A stretch of DNA of 64,000 nucleotides from JANNPJ01 sp965200525 (GCA_965200525.1 OZ241368.1:2356001-2420000); one strand, 5' to 3'. Positions 46,935 to 56,167 are shown, counted from the first letter of the stretch. Program-made: numbers and translations. Notes: generated by a model from the letters alone, not told the origin.

Positions 46935-48243
46935 TCCCGAAGATCGCCACCGCGGCCAGCAGGCAGAGCGCCCCGGCCAGCCACCAGGCGTCCGAGTAGG
47001 AGCCGGTCGACTCCCGGATCAGGCCGGCCACCTCGGCCGCGATGCCAGCCCCGACCATGTGCCCGGCGAACACCCAGCCGAACACGATGCTGGAGCGGGC
47101 GGTGCCGAACTGCTGCCGGCACAGGGCCACCGTCGGCGGCACGGTCGCCACCCAGTCCAGGCCGTAGAACACGATGAAGAACATCAACGGCGGGCCGACG
47201 TGCGGGCCCATCACGGCCGGGCCGGCCAGCAGCGACAGCCCCCGCAGGCCGTAGTAGACGAAGAGCAGCACTCGCGCGTCCACCCGGTCGCTGAGCCAGC
47301 CCGAGCCGATCGTGCCGACGATGTCGAAGATGCCGACCACGGCCAGCAGCGAGGCCGCGGTCTGGATCGGCAGGCCGTGGTCGTGGGCGGCCGGCACGAA
47401 GTGGGTCTGGATCAGGCCGTTGGTCGACCAGCCGCAGATCGCGAACGTCCCCAGCAGGATCCAGAAGGCCGAGGTCTTCGAGGCCCGGCGCAGCTCGCGC
47501 AGGGCCACCCAGCCGGCTGCGGCCGGGGCCGCCTCGATCAGCGGGACGGCCGGCTCGAGGCTCGACAATGGTTCCGGGAGAACGGTTTCCGGTTCGGCGG
47601 CGGGGGCCGGGGCGGCGCCGTAGGGCCGGGCGCCGACGTCCTCGGGTCGATCCCGCAGCAGCCACAGCACCAGCGGGATGATGGCCAGGGCCAGCCCGGC
47701 GGTCAGGGCTGAGGCCCAGCGCCAGCTCCAGTGCGTGGCCAGGTAGGCGACCAGCGGCAGCACCACCAGCTGGCCGGTGGACGAGCCGGCCGAGAACACG
47801 CCCATCACCAGGCCCCGGCGGGCCACGAACCAGCGGTTGGCCACGATCGAGCCGAGGGTCAGGGCCATCGAGCCGGTGCCGAGACCGACCACGAAACCCC
47901 ACAGCACCAGCAGGTGCCAGGGCTGGGTCATGACCAGGGTCAGGCCCGAGCCGAGCGCGACCAAGGCCAGGGCCACCGCCACGACCCGGCGGATGCCGAA
48001 CCGCTCCATCAGCGCGGCCGCGAAGGGTGCGGTCAGGCCGAACAGGACCAGGTTGACGCTGACCGCGCCCGAGGTCCAGGCCCGGCTCCAGCCGAACTCG
48101 TTCTCCACCGGCTCGATCAGCACCCCGGTGGAGGAGCGGAACGCCGCCGCCGCGATCAGGGCCAGGAAGGTGACCGCGGCCACGGTCCAGGCCGGGTGGA
48201 TCCGCCGGGTCCGGGTCGTGGGCCGGGTCGCGAGGGTGGTCAC
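46897..48243 (-). CDS. MFS transporter (monocarboxylate/oxalate-formate type)
   Basis: 448 residues with 12 predicted helices in two halves joined by an Ala/Pro/Glu-rich loop (about 205-250). Motifs such as FGWSRAWTSGAVSVNLVLFGL and GTGSMALTLGSIVANRWFVARRGLVMG are typical of the monocarboxylate-type MFS group. GTG overlaps the stop of the DinB-like gene (GTGA). Substrate not predictable. Confidence 0.85.
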   Translation of the reverse strand: MTTLATRPTTRTRRIHPAWTVAAVTFLALIAAAAFRSSTGVLIEPVENEFGWSRAWTSGAVSVNLVLFGLTAPFAAALMERFGIRRVVAVALALVALGSGLTLVMTQPWHLLVLWGFVVGLGTGSMALTLGSIVANRWFVARRGLVMGVFSAGSSTGQLVVLPLVAYLATHWSWRWASALTAGLALAIIPLVLWLLRDRPEDVGARPYGAAPAPAAEPETVLPEPLSSLEPAVPLIEAAPAAAGWVALRELRRASKTSAFWILLGTFAICGWSTNGLIQTHFVPAAHDHGLPIQTAASLLAVVGIFDIVGTIGSGWLSDRVDARVLLFVYYGLRGLSLLAGPAVMGPHVGPPLMFFIVFYGLDWVATVPPTVALCRQQFGTARSSIVFGWVFAGHMVGAGIAAEVAGLIRESTGSYSDAWWLAGALCLLAAVAIFGIRAPEPATGRPA

Positions 48244-48953
48244 GGCGTCAGACCAGCACTGAGGACGGCGAGAGCGGCGTCGCGGTCGCCGGTCAGGCTC
48301 AGGCGCGGGTCGTCGAGGCCGATCCGGCCCCAGACCAGCAGCAGCAGGGCCTCGGCCGGGCCGCCGACGGTGGCCTCGACCGTTGCTTGCGGTGGCCGAG
48401 CCGAGCCGTCGCCGGCCAGTACCCAGCGCCGGTCGCCGCCAGCGAGAGCCAGCGAGTGCTCCAGAGCCGGGATCCGGCCCAGCCGGACCTGGCGGGGGAA
48501 GAACACGGTCACCACCTCGTCGATCCCGTCCTCGGCCAGCTCGCCGTCCACCGGCAGCCGCTCGCCCTGGGAGGCGACGGCGTCCCAGAGATGGAGCGTG
48601 GCCTCGTGGGCCTGCCGGCGGAACCAGAACGCGGCAGTCCGTGGTTTCGGGCCGAAACCCCAGGCCGGTGTGGCCGGATCGGTCTGCTGCAGGGTGCCGA
48701 GCAGGGCCTGGGCCGACTGCCGGTACCACTCGACCAGCCCGGCCCGGTCGCTCGGGGCCGGGCTGAGCACGGCGTCCGGGTTGCCGGCCACGACGGCGTG
48801 GTCGGCCCACTGGTGGATCTCGCCCAGGTGCGCCCCGAGGTCGGCCAGCCGCCAGCCCGGGCAGGGCGGCACCGGGGCGTCGAGGTCGCCCTCGGCCAGC
48901 ACCCGGGCGAACCGGTCGGTGGCGCGGTCGAGCTGCGAGAGATGGTCGGGCAT
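48240..48953 (-). CDS. Maleylpyruvate isomerase / mycothiol-dependent DinB-like family protein
   Basis: 237 residues. N-terminal four-helix DinB-like domain with metal-type His in CPGWRLADLGAHLGEIHQW and RRQAHEATLHLWDA, followed by a small alpha/beta C-terminal domain, as in the TIGR03083 family. Some members use mycothiol; the reaction here is unknown. ATG at 48953 with GAGGA upstream is preferred to an ATG at 49004. Overlaps the MFS gene, so likely co-transcribed. Confidence 0.8.
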   Translation of the reverse strand: MPDHLSQLDRATDRFARVLAEGDLDAPVPPCPGWRLADLGAHLGEIHQWADHAVVAGNPDAVLSPAPSDRAGLVEWYRQSAQALLGTLQQTDPATPAWGFGPKPRTAAFWFRRQAHEATLHLWDAVASQGERLPVDGELAEDGIDEVVTVFFPRQVRLGRIPALEHSLALAGGDRRWVLAGDGSARPPQATVEATVGGPAEALLLLVWGRIGLDDPRLSLTGDRDAALAVLSAGLTP

Positions 48954-49057
48954 GGCGTCATCCTCGCCGATCCAGGCGGCCGACCCCAGCGGGTTATCGG
49001 CCAACCAGCATCGGCTTTCTGCCGCCGCTGGTCGACCCAGCGGTCATCAGCGGCTGA

Positions 49058-49702
49058 TCAGCGACCGGTGAGGGCGGCCTTCCAGGTGGTGTCGAGCACG
49101 GCCATACCCTGCGCGTCGGTGGGGTGGTGGTCGAAGTCGATGACCACGCCGTAGGCGCTGAGCTCGGCCGAGGTGCGCCAGCAGAGCATCACCGTCGGGC
49201 GGACCGAGGCCTTGCTGCCGGGCACCAGGATGAGGTTCTGGGTGCAGTGGGCGTCGCCCTCGGGCGACTTCACCGTGCGACCGGCGTCGGCGGCCCAGGC
49301 GAACTCCAGCTGGCCGGTCAGGTCGGCCCGCCCGGCCACGGCCCGGATCTGGCGGCGGAGCTTGACCGATCCGTAGCCCCGGCCGACCACCACCGCGCCC
49401 GGGGCGGCCGCCTTGGCCTTGCTCAGCCACAGCGGCTGGTTGGCGAAGTCGGAGGCTCGCGGTGCGGCCGCCACGCCGGTCATGGTGTCGGGCAGCGTGA
49501 TCGGAGCGGTCGCCGCCGGGTAGTTGATCTCGGGCGTGCCGTCGTGGGTGACCAGCGCGACGCCGGCGACGACCAAGGCGAGGACGACGGCCACGGCCGC
49601 ACCGATCACCAGGGGGCGGCGGTACACCGGGACAGCAACCGGATCGGCACTGCTGTCGGCGTCACGCTTCGACTTCGACTGCTTGTGATCCGTGATGCTC
49701 AT
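49058..49702 (-). CDS. Membrane-anchored exported protein, unknown
   Basis: 214 residues. Charged N-terminus, one membrane helix (about 31-53) and an extracytoplasmic domain with two Cys (AHCTQNLILVPGSK, VMLCWRTSAELSAYG) probably disulfide-bonded. ATG at 49702 follows GGAGGACCAG. No family recognised. A FliA-like promoter lies 38 bases upstream, suggesting a link with motility or spore development. Confidence 0.7.
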   Translation of the reverse strand: MSITDHKQSKSKRDADSSADPVAVPVYRRPLVIGAAVAVVLALVVAGVALVTHDGTPEINYPAATAPITLPDTMTGVAAAPRASDFANQPLWLSKAKAAAPGAVVVGRGYGSVKLRRQIRAVAGRADLTGQLEFAWAADAGRTVKSPEGDAHCTQNLILVPGSKASVRPTVMLCWRTSAELSAYGVVIDFDHHPTDAQGMAVLDTTWKAALTGR

Positions 49703-49739
49703 CTGGTCCTCCATGCCGGTCGTGCGGGGTCTTCCCTGA

Positions 49740-49767
49740 CTCTCGGCGCCCGGGCGGGCGACTTGAG
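49740..49767 (-). promoter_or_regulatory. Putative FliA/WhiG-type promoter (unknown membrane-anchored protein)
   Basis: CTCAA-N15-GCCGAGAG, read on the minus strand. The -35 box and spacer match actinobacterial FliA-type promoters (CTCA(A/G)-N15/16-GCCGA(A/T)A); the -10 has one change. Confidence 0.55.
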
Positions 49768-49869
49768 CCCCAACGGGTGACGGCCCGGACCATCAGGCCC
49801 GGGCCGCCACGGTGGTGCTGTGGATCAGGTGGTGCTGTGGATCAGGTGGTGCTGTACCTCAGAGCCGGA

Positions 49870-50991
49870 TCAGTACGGGGCGACCGTGAAGGTCGAGCCG
49901 CTGCTGACGATCGACACCGGGGTGCTGGTCGGAGCAGCCGGCAGACCGTTGGCCACCACCGAGACGGTGTAGGTGCCGTTGGCGATCGCGCTGCCGGAGC
50001 CGCCGTAGGCGTTCGTCGTGTTCACCGTGCAGATCAGCTCGGTGTCGCTGATCGGCAGCACGTTCACGCACTCGCCGAGCTCGGCCTTGGTCTTCGCCGA
50101 GCCGCTGAGCAGGTACTGCCCGGCCACGACGTAGACGTGAGCGTGCAGGTCGTCCGGGGTGGTCCCGGTGGTGGTGGTGAAGTTCAGGCTGCTGAAGCCG
50201 ACGCCCTGGACGTCGACGTCGACGCCCGAGCCGAGAGTCGGCGCCGTGTTCGGGGAGATCTCGATGCCGTTGCTGTACGTGTAGGCGGCCGGCAGGCTGC
50301 CGGAGCCGCCCACGCTGGTGGCCGTGACGGACATGGCCGCGCCGGCCGCCTGGGCCGGGACGATGCCGGAGATGTGGGTCGCGTCGATGAACGTGATTCC
50401 GGTCAGCGGCTCGGTTCCGATCATGGCCGTGGTGGTGGCCGTGAAGTTGGTGCCGGTCAGGGTGATCGTGCCGCCACCGAGCGCCGGGCCCGTGGCCGGG
50501 GAGACCGAGAGGACGGACGGGGCCGCGGCCACGGTGTAGTTGGCCGTGCCGGACACCGCGCTACCGCTGGTCGTGCCGCTGTAGGTGCAGAGCAGGAAGG
50601 CGGCGCTGGTGGCGCCCGCGGGGGCCGCGGTCAGGGCCACGCCGGTCGGCACGGTGACGGCCAGCTTCTTGGCGGTCAGGACGTGCGTCGCGCCCGCGGC
50701 CGGGATCAGGGTGGCGCCCGGCGTGCCGTAGGTGGCCGGGCAGAGTGTGCCGGCCGCCGTCTTGTAGACGAACACGACGCCGGTGCCGCTGAGGAACGTG
50801 TTGGCGGTCGAGGTGGCCGTGATGGTGTTGCCGCCGGCCGTGGGGCCGGACGGGGCGCTCAGCGTCAGGGCGACGCTGGCGGCGCTGGCCGCCGGGGCCA
50901 GGGCGATCCCGGCGATCCCGGCGGCGGCCAGGCTCAGCGTCGCCGCAGCCGTCGCGGCCGTTCGGCGCGAGGCAAGTGAGGTGATGCGCAT
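49870..50991 (-). CDS. Secreted IPT/TIG-domain protein
   Basis: 373 residues. Signal peptide (cleavage near APAASA-A, about residue 38), then beta-sandwich repeats: one clear TIG domain (about 155-245: SVLSVSPATGPALGGGTITLTGTNF) and less regular ones on either side. C-terminus shares CVNVLPISDTELIC and an APY ending with the paralogue at 52258-53325. Thr/Ser-rich, probably a surface or matrix protein. ACGGAGGAGTCACCCCC precedes the ATG; a FliA-like promoter lies upstream. Confidence 0.82.
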   Translation of the reverse strand: MRITSLASRRTAATAAATLSLAAAGIAGIALAPAASAASVALTLSAPSGPTAGGNTITATSTANTFLSGTGVVFVYKTAAGTLCPATYGTPGATLIPAAGATHVLTAKKLAVTVPTGVALTAAPAGATSAAFLLCTYSGTTSGSAVSGTANYTVAAAPSVLSVSPATGPALGGGTITLTGTNFTATTTAMIGTEPLTGITFIDATHISGIVPAQAAGAAMSVTATSVGGSGSLPAAYTYSNGIEISPNTAPTLGSGVDVDVQGVGFSSLNFTTTTGTTPDDLHAHVYVVAGQYLLSGSAKTKAELGECVNVLPISDTELICTVNTTNAYGGSGSAIANGTYTVSVVANGLPAAPTSTPVSIVSSGSTFTVAPY

Positions 50992-51045
50992 GGGGGTGAC
51001 TCCTCCGTGAGCGGATGTGGGGTCCTCGTGACCCCTTCCCCGGGT

Positions 51046-51073
51046 CTATCGGCCGTGGCTATGAGTGACTGAG
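51046..51073 (-). promoter_or_regulatory. Putative FliA/WhiG-type promoter (TIG protein)
   Basis: CTCAG-N15-GCCGATAG on the minus strand, an excellent fit to FliA-type sites, 55 bases before the start codon. Confidence 0.7.
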
Positions 51074-51139
51074 CAATCGCTCTACGCGATCACCTGAATG
51101 GCGCTGGTAGCGACGAAATAAATTGGCCGGCAATGAAAA

Positions 51140-51172
51140 ACGGCCCTCACTCCGGGTGGGAGTGAGGGCCGT
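51140..51172 (-). terminator. Intrinsic terminator with U tract
   Basis: ACGGCCCTCACTCC and its exact complement form a 14-base stem with a GGGTG loop; on the minus strand it is followed by TTTTTCATT. It lies 16 bases after the stop of the 51188-52054 gene. A classical terminator with U run is uncommon in so GC-rich a genome. Confidence 0.88.
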
Positions 51173-51187
51173 CCATCGGCTGAGGAA

Positions 51188-52054
51188 CTAGCTGACCGTG
51201 ACGGTCAGCGCGGTGGTGTAGCCGACACCGTTGGTGGCGGTGACCGCCGACGCGCCTCGCAGTAACCACGTGCCGGCCTTCGGGAAGGTGACCGACGTGA
51301 CCACGACACCGGTGTCGGCGGCCGCGGCCACGTTCTTCACCGCCGTCCACTTGGTCGGGGTGGCGCTGTTGGCGATCTCCAGGTGGCCGAGGGCCTTGAT
51401 CGCCGGGTCGACCCGGAACGAGTAGCTGGTGGCCACGCCGTGCGTGACCTCCATGTCCGGACGGGCGGCCCAGGTCACCGACGCGCTGGCGATGGTGACC
51501 ACGTTGCGGCTGTACGTCTTGGCCCCGGTGACCGGGATCAGCTGGGCCCGCCAGGTGGTGTTGACCGTGTTCTCGAACGACACCACCAGCTGGCCGCTGT
51601 CGTCGGTGACGCCGTCGGAGACGGTGACGAACACCTTTCCGCGCTTCTGCTGCAGGGCCACCGCCGCCCCTTCGACCGCGGACCGGATCTTGCCGGCCGT
51701 GTCCACGACCAGGATCGAACCGGTGACGTTGGCACCGACCTTGTTGGCCAGGGTCGGGAAGCTGAGGGTGATCGAGCGCACTGTCTTCGGCTTGACGGCC
51801 TGGGCCGACACCCCACCCGAGGTCTTCGCCGAAGTGCCGCCGGCCGCCTGGGCGGCCGAGGTGGAGTTGACCAGCTGGACCGAGTCCGGCCCGTCGGTGC
51901 CGGTCGCCGCCGAGCCGGCCGCCGGCGCGCTGCTCGCGGTCAGCGCGGCAGTGTGCTCGGCCGAGTTGTGGCCGGTGGTCACGGCGATCGACAGGGCCGC
52001 GGCCGAAGCCAGCGCGGCACCCGCCGCGACCATCCCGATGGTGCGCTTGGACAT
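51188..52054 (-). CDS. Secreted beta-rich protein, unknown
   Basis: 288 residues. Signal peptide (about 1-30: KRTIGMVAAGAALASAAALS), a low-complexity Ala/Ser/Thr part, then two Ig-like beta regions (VRSITLSFPTLANKVGANVTGSILV; TTWRAQLIPVTGAKTYSRNVVTI). Ends TNGVGYTTALTVTVS. No family recognised. ATG at 52054 follows CGAGGAGAACG; a longer frame upstream is not supported. It lies 203 bases after the TIG gene on the same strand and may share its transcript. Confidence 0.72.
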   Translation of the reverse strand: MSKRTIGMVAAGAALASAAALSIAVTTGHNSAEHTAALTASSAPAAGSAATGTDGPDSVQLVNSTSAAQAAGGTSAKTSGGVSAQAVKPKTVRSITLSFPTLANKVGANVTGSILVVDTAGKIRSAVEGAAVALQQKRGKVFVTVSDGVTDDSGQLVVSFENTVNTTWRAQLIPVTGAKTYSRNVVTIASASVTWAARPDMEVTHGVATSYSFRVDPAIKALGHLEIANSATPTKWTAVKNVAAAADTGVVVTSVTFPKAGTWLLRGASAVTATNGVGYTTALTVTVS

Positions 52055-52257
52055 CGTTCTCCTCGGTGGGGGAAAGAGAGGTGGGCTCCCCGCAGCGGGG
52101 ACGCATTCACTGGTGTTCATCGACCCGTGGGCGCGATTCCTGACCGAAACCGGTCACCCGTCGCCCGTTCGAGTGACCCGGGAACAGGCCGAGGCCCGGC
52201 CCCTCTCGGGGACCGGACCTCAGCGGTGGTGCGGGTGGAGCCGGTGATCGGTGAGGA

Positions 52258-53325
52258 TCAGAACGGGGCCGAGATGTAGGCGGCACCCGAGGAGAGCACG
52301 GTCTCGAAGTCCGGCCGGTTGGCCACGGTCGCGTCGGCCATGTACTTCGTCGCGTCGCTGGTGACGACGACCACGAAGGCACCGTTGGTGCTGGTCAGGT
52401 CAGGCGCCGTGCAGATCAGCTCGGTGTCGGAGACCAACTGAACGTCACTGCAGGTCGCGATGTCGTCGGTGGCCGACGTCATCCCGGCCCGGGTGAAGAC
52501 GACCGACGGGGTGGCGGCCAGGGCGCTGAAGCCGACGCCGGTGATGTCGATCGTGTTGCCGGCGGTGCCGTCACCGCTGACCGGGCTGAGCGTGATCGCG
52601 TTCTTGAAGGAGAACTCGTCCGCGGAGCCGACGACCGGGGCGTTGGTGCCACCCTCGGTGGTCACCGAGACGACGGTCGTGGCAGCGGCCTCGGACGGCG
52701 TCACGGCGGTGATGGTCGTGCCGTCGGTCGAGACGGTGACCTTGGTCGAGGCCACGGTGCCGAACTTGACCTTGCTGGTCTTGGTGAAGCCGGTGCCGAC
52801 GACGGTCACCGTGTCGCCACCGGCGTTGGAGCCGCTGGCCGGGGACAGGCTGGTCAGGACCGGGGCCGGCAGGGTCGAGTAGCTGCCGCTGGAGAGCAGC
52901 ACGTTCGGCGACGCGGTGTCGTAGACACAGACCGACCACTTCTGCGTGGTCACGGGGGCCACGGCGGCGGTCAGGGCCGGCACGGTGACGACCAGCTTGG
53001 TCGCGCTGACCACGGAACGGGTGGTGGCGTCGAAGATCGCCGTGGCGTCGGCCGCGGCCGACGTGGCCGGGCAGGTGGTCGCCGTGTTGAACTGGACGCC
53101 GGAGTTGGCGACCGTGCCGACCTTGGTCACGGAGCCGACCTTGAAGCCGGTACCCGTCAGCGTGATCACCTTGCCCGCGGTCGCCTCGGGGCCGGAGGTC
53201 GGCGTGATGACGACCTTGCCGGCCGCGGCCTGGCTGCTGCTGGCGAAAGCAATGGTGCCGGTGACCGCGAGCGCGGCGGCCAGCGTCAGGCCGAGTACGC
53301 GCTTCTTTGTGATCTTGCTGCGCAT
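52258..53325 (-). CDS. Secreted IPT/TIG-domain protein (paralogue)
   Basis: 355 residues. Signal peptide (cleavage near SSQA-AAG, about 34), then three TIG-like units (VVITPTSGPEATAGKVITLTGTGF; PVLTSLSPASGSNAGGDTVTVVGTGF; ITLSPVSGDGTAGNTIDITGVGF). The C-terminal part with CSDVQLVSDTELIC and the APF ending matches the paralogue at 49870. Probably extracellular, binding or building a surface layer. CGGAGGAGACCCC precedes the ATG; a FliA-like promoter lies upstream. Confidence 0.82.
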   Translation of the reverse strand: MRSKITKKRVLGLTLAAALAVTGTIAFASSSQAAAGKVVITPTSGPEATAGKVITLTGTGFKVGSVTKVGTVANSGVQFNTATTCPATSAAADATAIFDATTRSVVSATKLVVTVPALTAAVAPVTTQKWSVCVYDTASPNVLLSSGSYSTLPAPVLTSLSPASGSNAGGDTVTVVGTGFTKTSKVKFGTVASTKVTVSTDGTTITAVTPSEAAATTVVSVTTEGGTNAPVVGSADEFSFKNAITLSPVSGDGTAGNTIDITGVGFSALAATPSVVFTRAGMTSATDDIATCSDVQLVSDTELICTAPDLTSTNGAFVVVVTSDATKYMADATVANRPDFETVLSSGAAYISAPF

Positions 53326-53382
53326 GGGGTCTCCTCCGTGAGAGAGAGATTGGTGGGCTCCTCTTGAACCCTTCGGGGAGCC

Positions 53383-53410
53383 TTATCGGCCCGGCCCCGA
53401 CCCCATTGAT
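53383..53410 (-). promoter_or_regulatory. Putative FliA/WhiG-type promoter (TIG paralogue)
   Basis: ATCAA-N15-GCCGATAA on the minus strand. The -10 is identical to the classical FliA/WhiG sequence GCCGATAA; the -35 differs at its first base. Confidence 0.65.
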
Positions 53411-53554
53411 CAACCGATCAGCGGCGTCACCCGGTCGGCCGTTCCCAGATCCGGACATCCCGCCCGCAGCCCTCGAGGCGGCCGGGAATACCGCTACAAG
53501 CAGCCGGGATCAGCGGCTCTTTCAAGCCCGGTTCTGCCTCGCCTCAAGGCCGGC

Positions 53555-54409
53555 TCAGGCCACGCCGGACCGGGCCGCACGAGTCAGGTACTGAAATTGC
53601 CGGACGGCGCCGATCGCCAGCGCCGTCCCGGAATCCCTTGCCGCCCGGGCAAGTTCACGCACAGTCACGTCGACACCGGCCTGGTCTCCGGATCCGACAG
53701 CGGTGAGTAACGCTGACAGTTCCGGGATCACCGCCCCGGCCGCGGCCGACCGGAGTAGGGCGGCCGGGATCGGCCGGCCGGTATCGGTACCGGTCGCCAC
53801 CGCCCGGACCAGCTCGCGCCGGGCCGGCGAGTCCGGCGCCCAGCAGGCCAGGGCGGCCAGAGCGCCGCAGAGCACGGCATCACCGGCCGGCAGCAGGCCG
53901 GGCCCGACCCCGGACAGATGGCGGACGGCGTCCTCGGGGTCGCCGCGGCCGAGAGCGGCCACGCCGAGGGCCAGTTCGGCCGGTATCGGCGGCCCGGCGA
54001 GGCTCTCACCGACCGGACCGGTCGCCACCGCGGAGGTCAGGGCCGGCTCCGGCAGCTCAAGGGTCGGCACCGACGGGTTCCACCAGCTGAGCACCGGCCA
54101 GCGGGTGCCGGCCAGCCGCAGAGCCCCCCAGCCGAGCTGGATCGGCCCCCGGGACACCGGGGAACCGTCGATCAGCACCGGCACCAGCCCGGCCGCCGCC
54201 GCCGGCAGAACCAGACCGAAGGGCAACCGGACGGCGTCCGGCTCGAGCAGGGCGATCACCGTGGCCGCCGGCTCACTGCCGGCCTCGGGCTCGTCGGTCT
54301 CGGCCGGGTCGAGTTCCAGGTGGACGACGCCGGGCCCGATCGCCAGCACCCGGCCGGCCCGCAACGGCCCGGCCAGCAGGGAGAACAGGCTCAGGCTGGC
54401 CGCGGTCAC
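53555..54409 (-). CDS. DUF2877 family protein (AllH-related)
   Basis: 284 residues. The family signature GVGPGLLPAGDAVLCGALAAL (Gly-rich, Pro, Gly-Asp) is visible at about 170-190, in a helical C-terminal half. Some family members are the AllH subunit of oxamate carbamoyltransferase in purine/allantoin degradation, but no partner genes lie near. GTG at 54409 with AAAGGGGACGAC upstream. Confidence 0.75.
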   Translation of the reverse strand: MTAASLSLFSLLAGPLRAGRVLAIGPGVVHLELDPAETDEPEAGSEPAATVIALLEPDAVRLPFGLVLPAAAAGLVPVLIDGSPVSRGPIQLGWGALRLAGTRWPVLSWWNPSVPTLELPEPALTSAVATGPVGESLAGPPIPAELALGVAALGRGDPEDAVRHLSGVGPGLLPAGDAVLCGALAALACWAPDSPARRELVRAVATGTDTGRPIPAALLRSAAAGAVIPELSALLTAVGSGDQAGVDVTVRELARAARDSGTALAIGAVRQFQYLTRAARSGVA

Positions 54410-54557
54410 GTCGTCCCCTTTATTCACCGGTGGTTGAGGCGAACCTACGTCAGCCGGTGGTGACGGCCGGCCCCAGGCCGGACTAGCCTCGGCAAACCGG
54501 GGTAAAGCGGCGCCCGACGGCAGCACGAACGACAGCACGGGCGAGGCGGGAGGCGAC

Positions 54558-55835
54558 GTGGCGGGGCATCCCGACGACCGGCCCGCTCGGCCCGCGCGGC
54601 CCGTCTGGGCCGAACGGCTGCGGCGGGAGCGGGTGGTCCGGGGCTGGTCGCAGGCCGAGGCCGTGCGGGCCCTGCACCTGCACCTCCCGGCCGACCCGAC
54701 CGGCGAGGCCGGCCTGCTGCACGCCTGGCGGGGCTGGGAGGCCGGCACCCGCGAACCCGGCGAGCCGTACCGGGCCGCGCTGGCCCGCACCTTCGGCACG
54801 GTGACGGCGGCGTTCTTCCCACCCCGGCCCGCCCCGGCACCGGTACCGGCTCGCGCGGGCACGCTGGAGATCCTGGCCCGGCTGCGCGCCCCCGACCTGG
54901 ACGCCCGAACCCTGGAGGGCCTGGCCGGCCAGGTGGCCGAGCTCTGCGGCCAGTACGCCCGGGCTCCCGCCGAGCCGGTGCTGCCGGTGGCCCTGAAGTG
55001 GCAACACCGGCTGAACGACCTGCTCTGGCACCGGCTCACCCTCGACCAGCACCGGGAGGTGCTGCGGTTGGCCGGGTTCGTGACCCTGCTGATCGGCTGC
55101 CTGGAGTGGGACCGGGGCCTGAGCAGCGAGGCCGAGCTGAGCCGGCGGACGGCGGCCTCGCTCGGCGCCGAGGCCGGCTGCGCCGACGTGCTCGGCTGGG
55201 CCCACGAGCTGCGGGCCTGGTTCGCCCTGACCCAGGGCGACCACCGGGCCGTGATCGCCGCCGCCGAGGCCGGGCGGGCGGCGGCCGGGGCCCAACCGGT
55301 GACGGTGCAACTGCTGGCCCAGGCGGCCAAGTCGTGGGCCCGGATCGGCGATCGGCGCCAGACCGAGGTGGCCCTGGACGAGGCCCGGCGCCGGCTCGAC
55401 CCGCTGCCGCCGCCGGAGCGGCCCGGCGACCACTTCGCCGTCGACCCGGCCCGCTTCGACCTGTGGGCGATGGACTGTTACCGGGTGTTGGGCGAGGACC
55501 GGCTGGCCGCCGGCCACGCCCGCGAGGTGCTCTCGGCCGCCGCCGGGCGCTCGCCGATGCGGGAGGCCGAGGCCGAGCTGACCCTGGGCGTGGTCGCGGC
55601 CCGGTCCGGGGACGTCGAGGGCGCGGCCCGGCACGGCAAGCTGGCCCTCGGCGGCGAGCGGGTGTCGCTGCCCGCCCTGCTGATGACGTCGGGCGAGCTG
55701 GCCCGGATCCTCGACCGGCGGTTCGCCGGCTCGCCCGAGGCCGACGGCTTCGGGCGGGAGCGCCGGCGCCTGGAGGCCCAGCTGCTGCACACCGGCCGGC
55801 CGTGGCGGGTCGACACCCTCACCCCGCCGGCCTGA
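54558..55835 (+). CDS. XRE-like transcriptional regulator with TPR-like C-terminal part
   Basis: 425 residues. N-terminal helix-turn-helix (WAERLRRERVVRGWSQAEAVRAL; GWEAGTREPGEPYRAALAR) with an unusual insertion, followed by helical repeats (about 150-400) of TPR type (AQAAKSWARIGDRRQTEVALDEARRRL, LTLGVVAARSGDVEGAARHGKLAL). This is the architecture of many actinobacterial stand-alone regulators. GTG at 54558 follows GGGAGGCGAC. Target unknown. Confidence 0.82.
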   Translation: MAGHPDDRPARPARPVWAERLRRERVVRGWSQAEAVRALHLHLPADPTGEAGLLHAWRGWEAGTREPGEPYRAALARTFGTVTAAFFPPRPAPAPVPARAGTLEILARLRAPDLDARTLEGLAGQVAELCGQYARAPAEPVLPVALKWQHRLNDLLWHRLTLDQHREVLRLAGFVTLLIGCLEWDRGLSSEAELSRRTAASLGAEAGCADVLGWAHELRAWFALTQGDHRAVIAAAEAGRAAAGAQPVTVQLLAQAAKSWARIGDRRQTEVALDEARRRLDPLPPPERPGDHFAVDPARFDLWAMDCYRVLGEDRLAAGHAREVLSAAAGRSPMREAEAELTLGVVAARSGDVEGAARHGKLALGGERVSLPALLMTSGELARILDRRFAGSPEADGFGRERRRLEAQLLHTGRPWRVDTLTPPA

Positions 55836-55903
55836 CCTGCACAGATCAAGTCATCCACAGGCCCGACCCGAAACTGACAGTGGGGGCCTGGAGCAGGCTC
55901 GCC

Positions 55904-56167
55904 ATGACCAGAGAGACCCCAGCAGGCCACCCGACGGACGTCTGTGTCCCCGCGGTGGCGACGACGGTCACCATCATGGAGGAGGTCGACGAGGCGTTGC
56001 TGGCCGAGGCCCAGCGGGCGCTCGGCACGAGTTCGGCGGTGGAGTCGATCAACCAGGCCCTGGCCGAGCTGATCCGGGAGCGCCGCCGCCGGATCGCGGT
56101 CGAGGCCCAGCTGGTCCGGTTCGAGACCGGCCAGTTCGCGGCCCCGCAGCCGGGCGGGCCGGTATGA
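55904..56167 (+). CDS. vapB: VapB-type antitoxin
   Basis: 87 residues. Ribbon-helix-helix-like region (TTVTIMEEVDEALLAEAQRALGTSSAVESINQALAELI) followed by a C-terminal tail that would wrap the toxin. An internal ATG at 55976 could start a shorter form. The stop overlaps the toxin start (ATGA), the standard layout of a vapBC pair, which it probably autoregulates. Confidence 0.8.
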   Translation: MTRETPAGHPTDVCVPAVATTVTIMEEVDEALLAEAQRALGTSSAVESINQALAELIRERRRRIAVEAQLVRFETGQFAAPQPGGPV

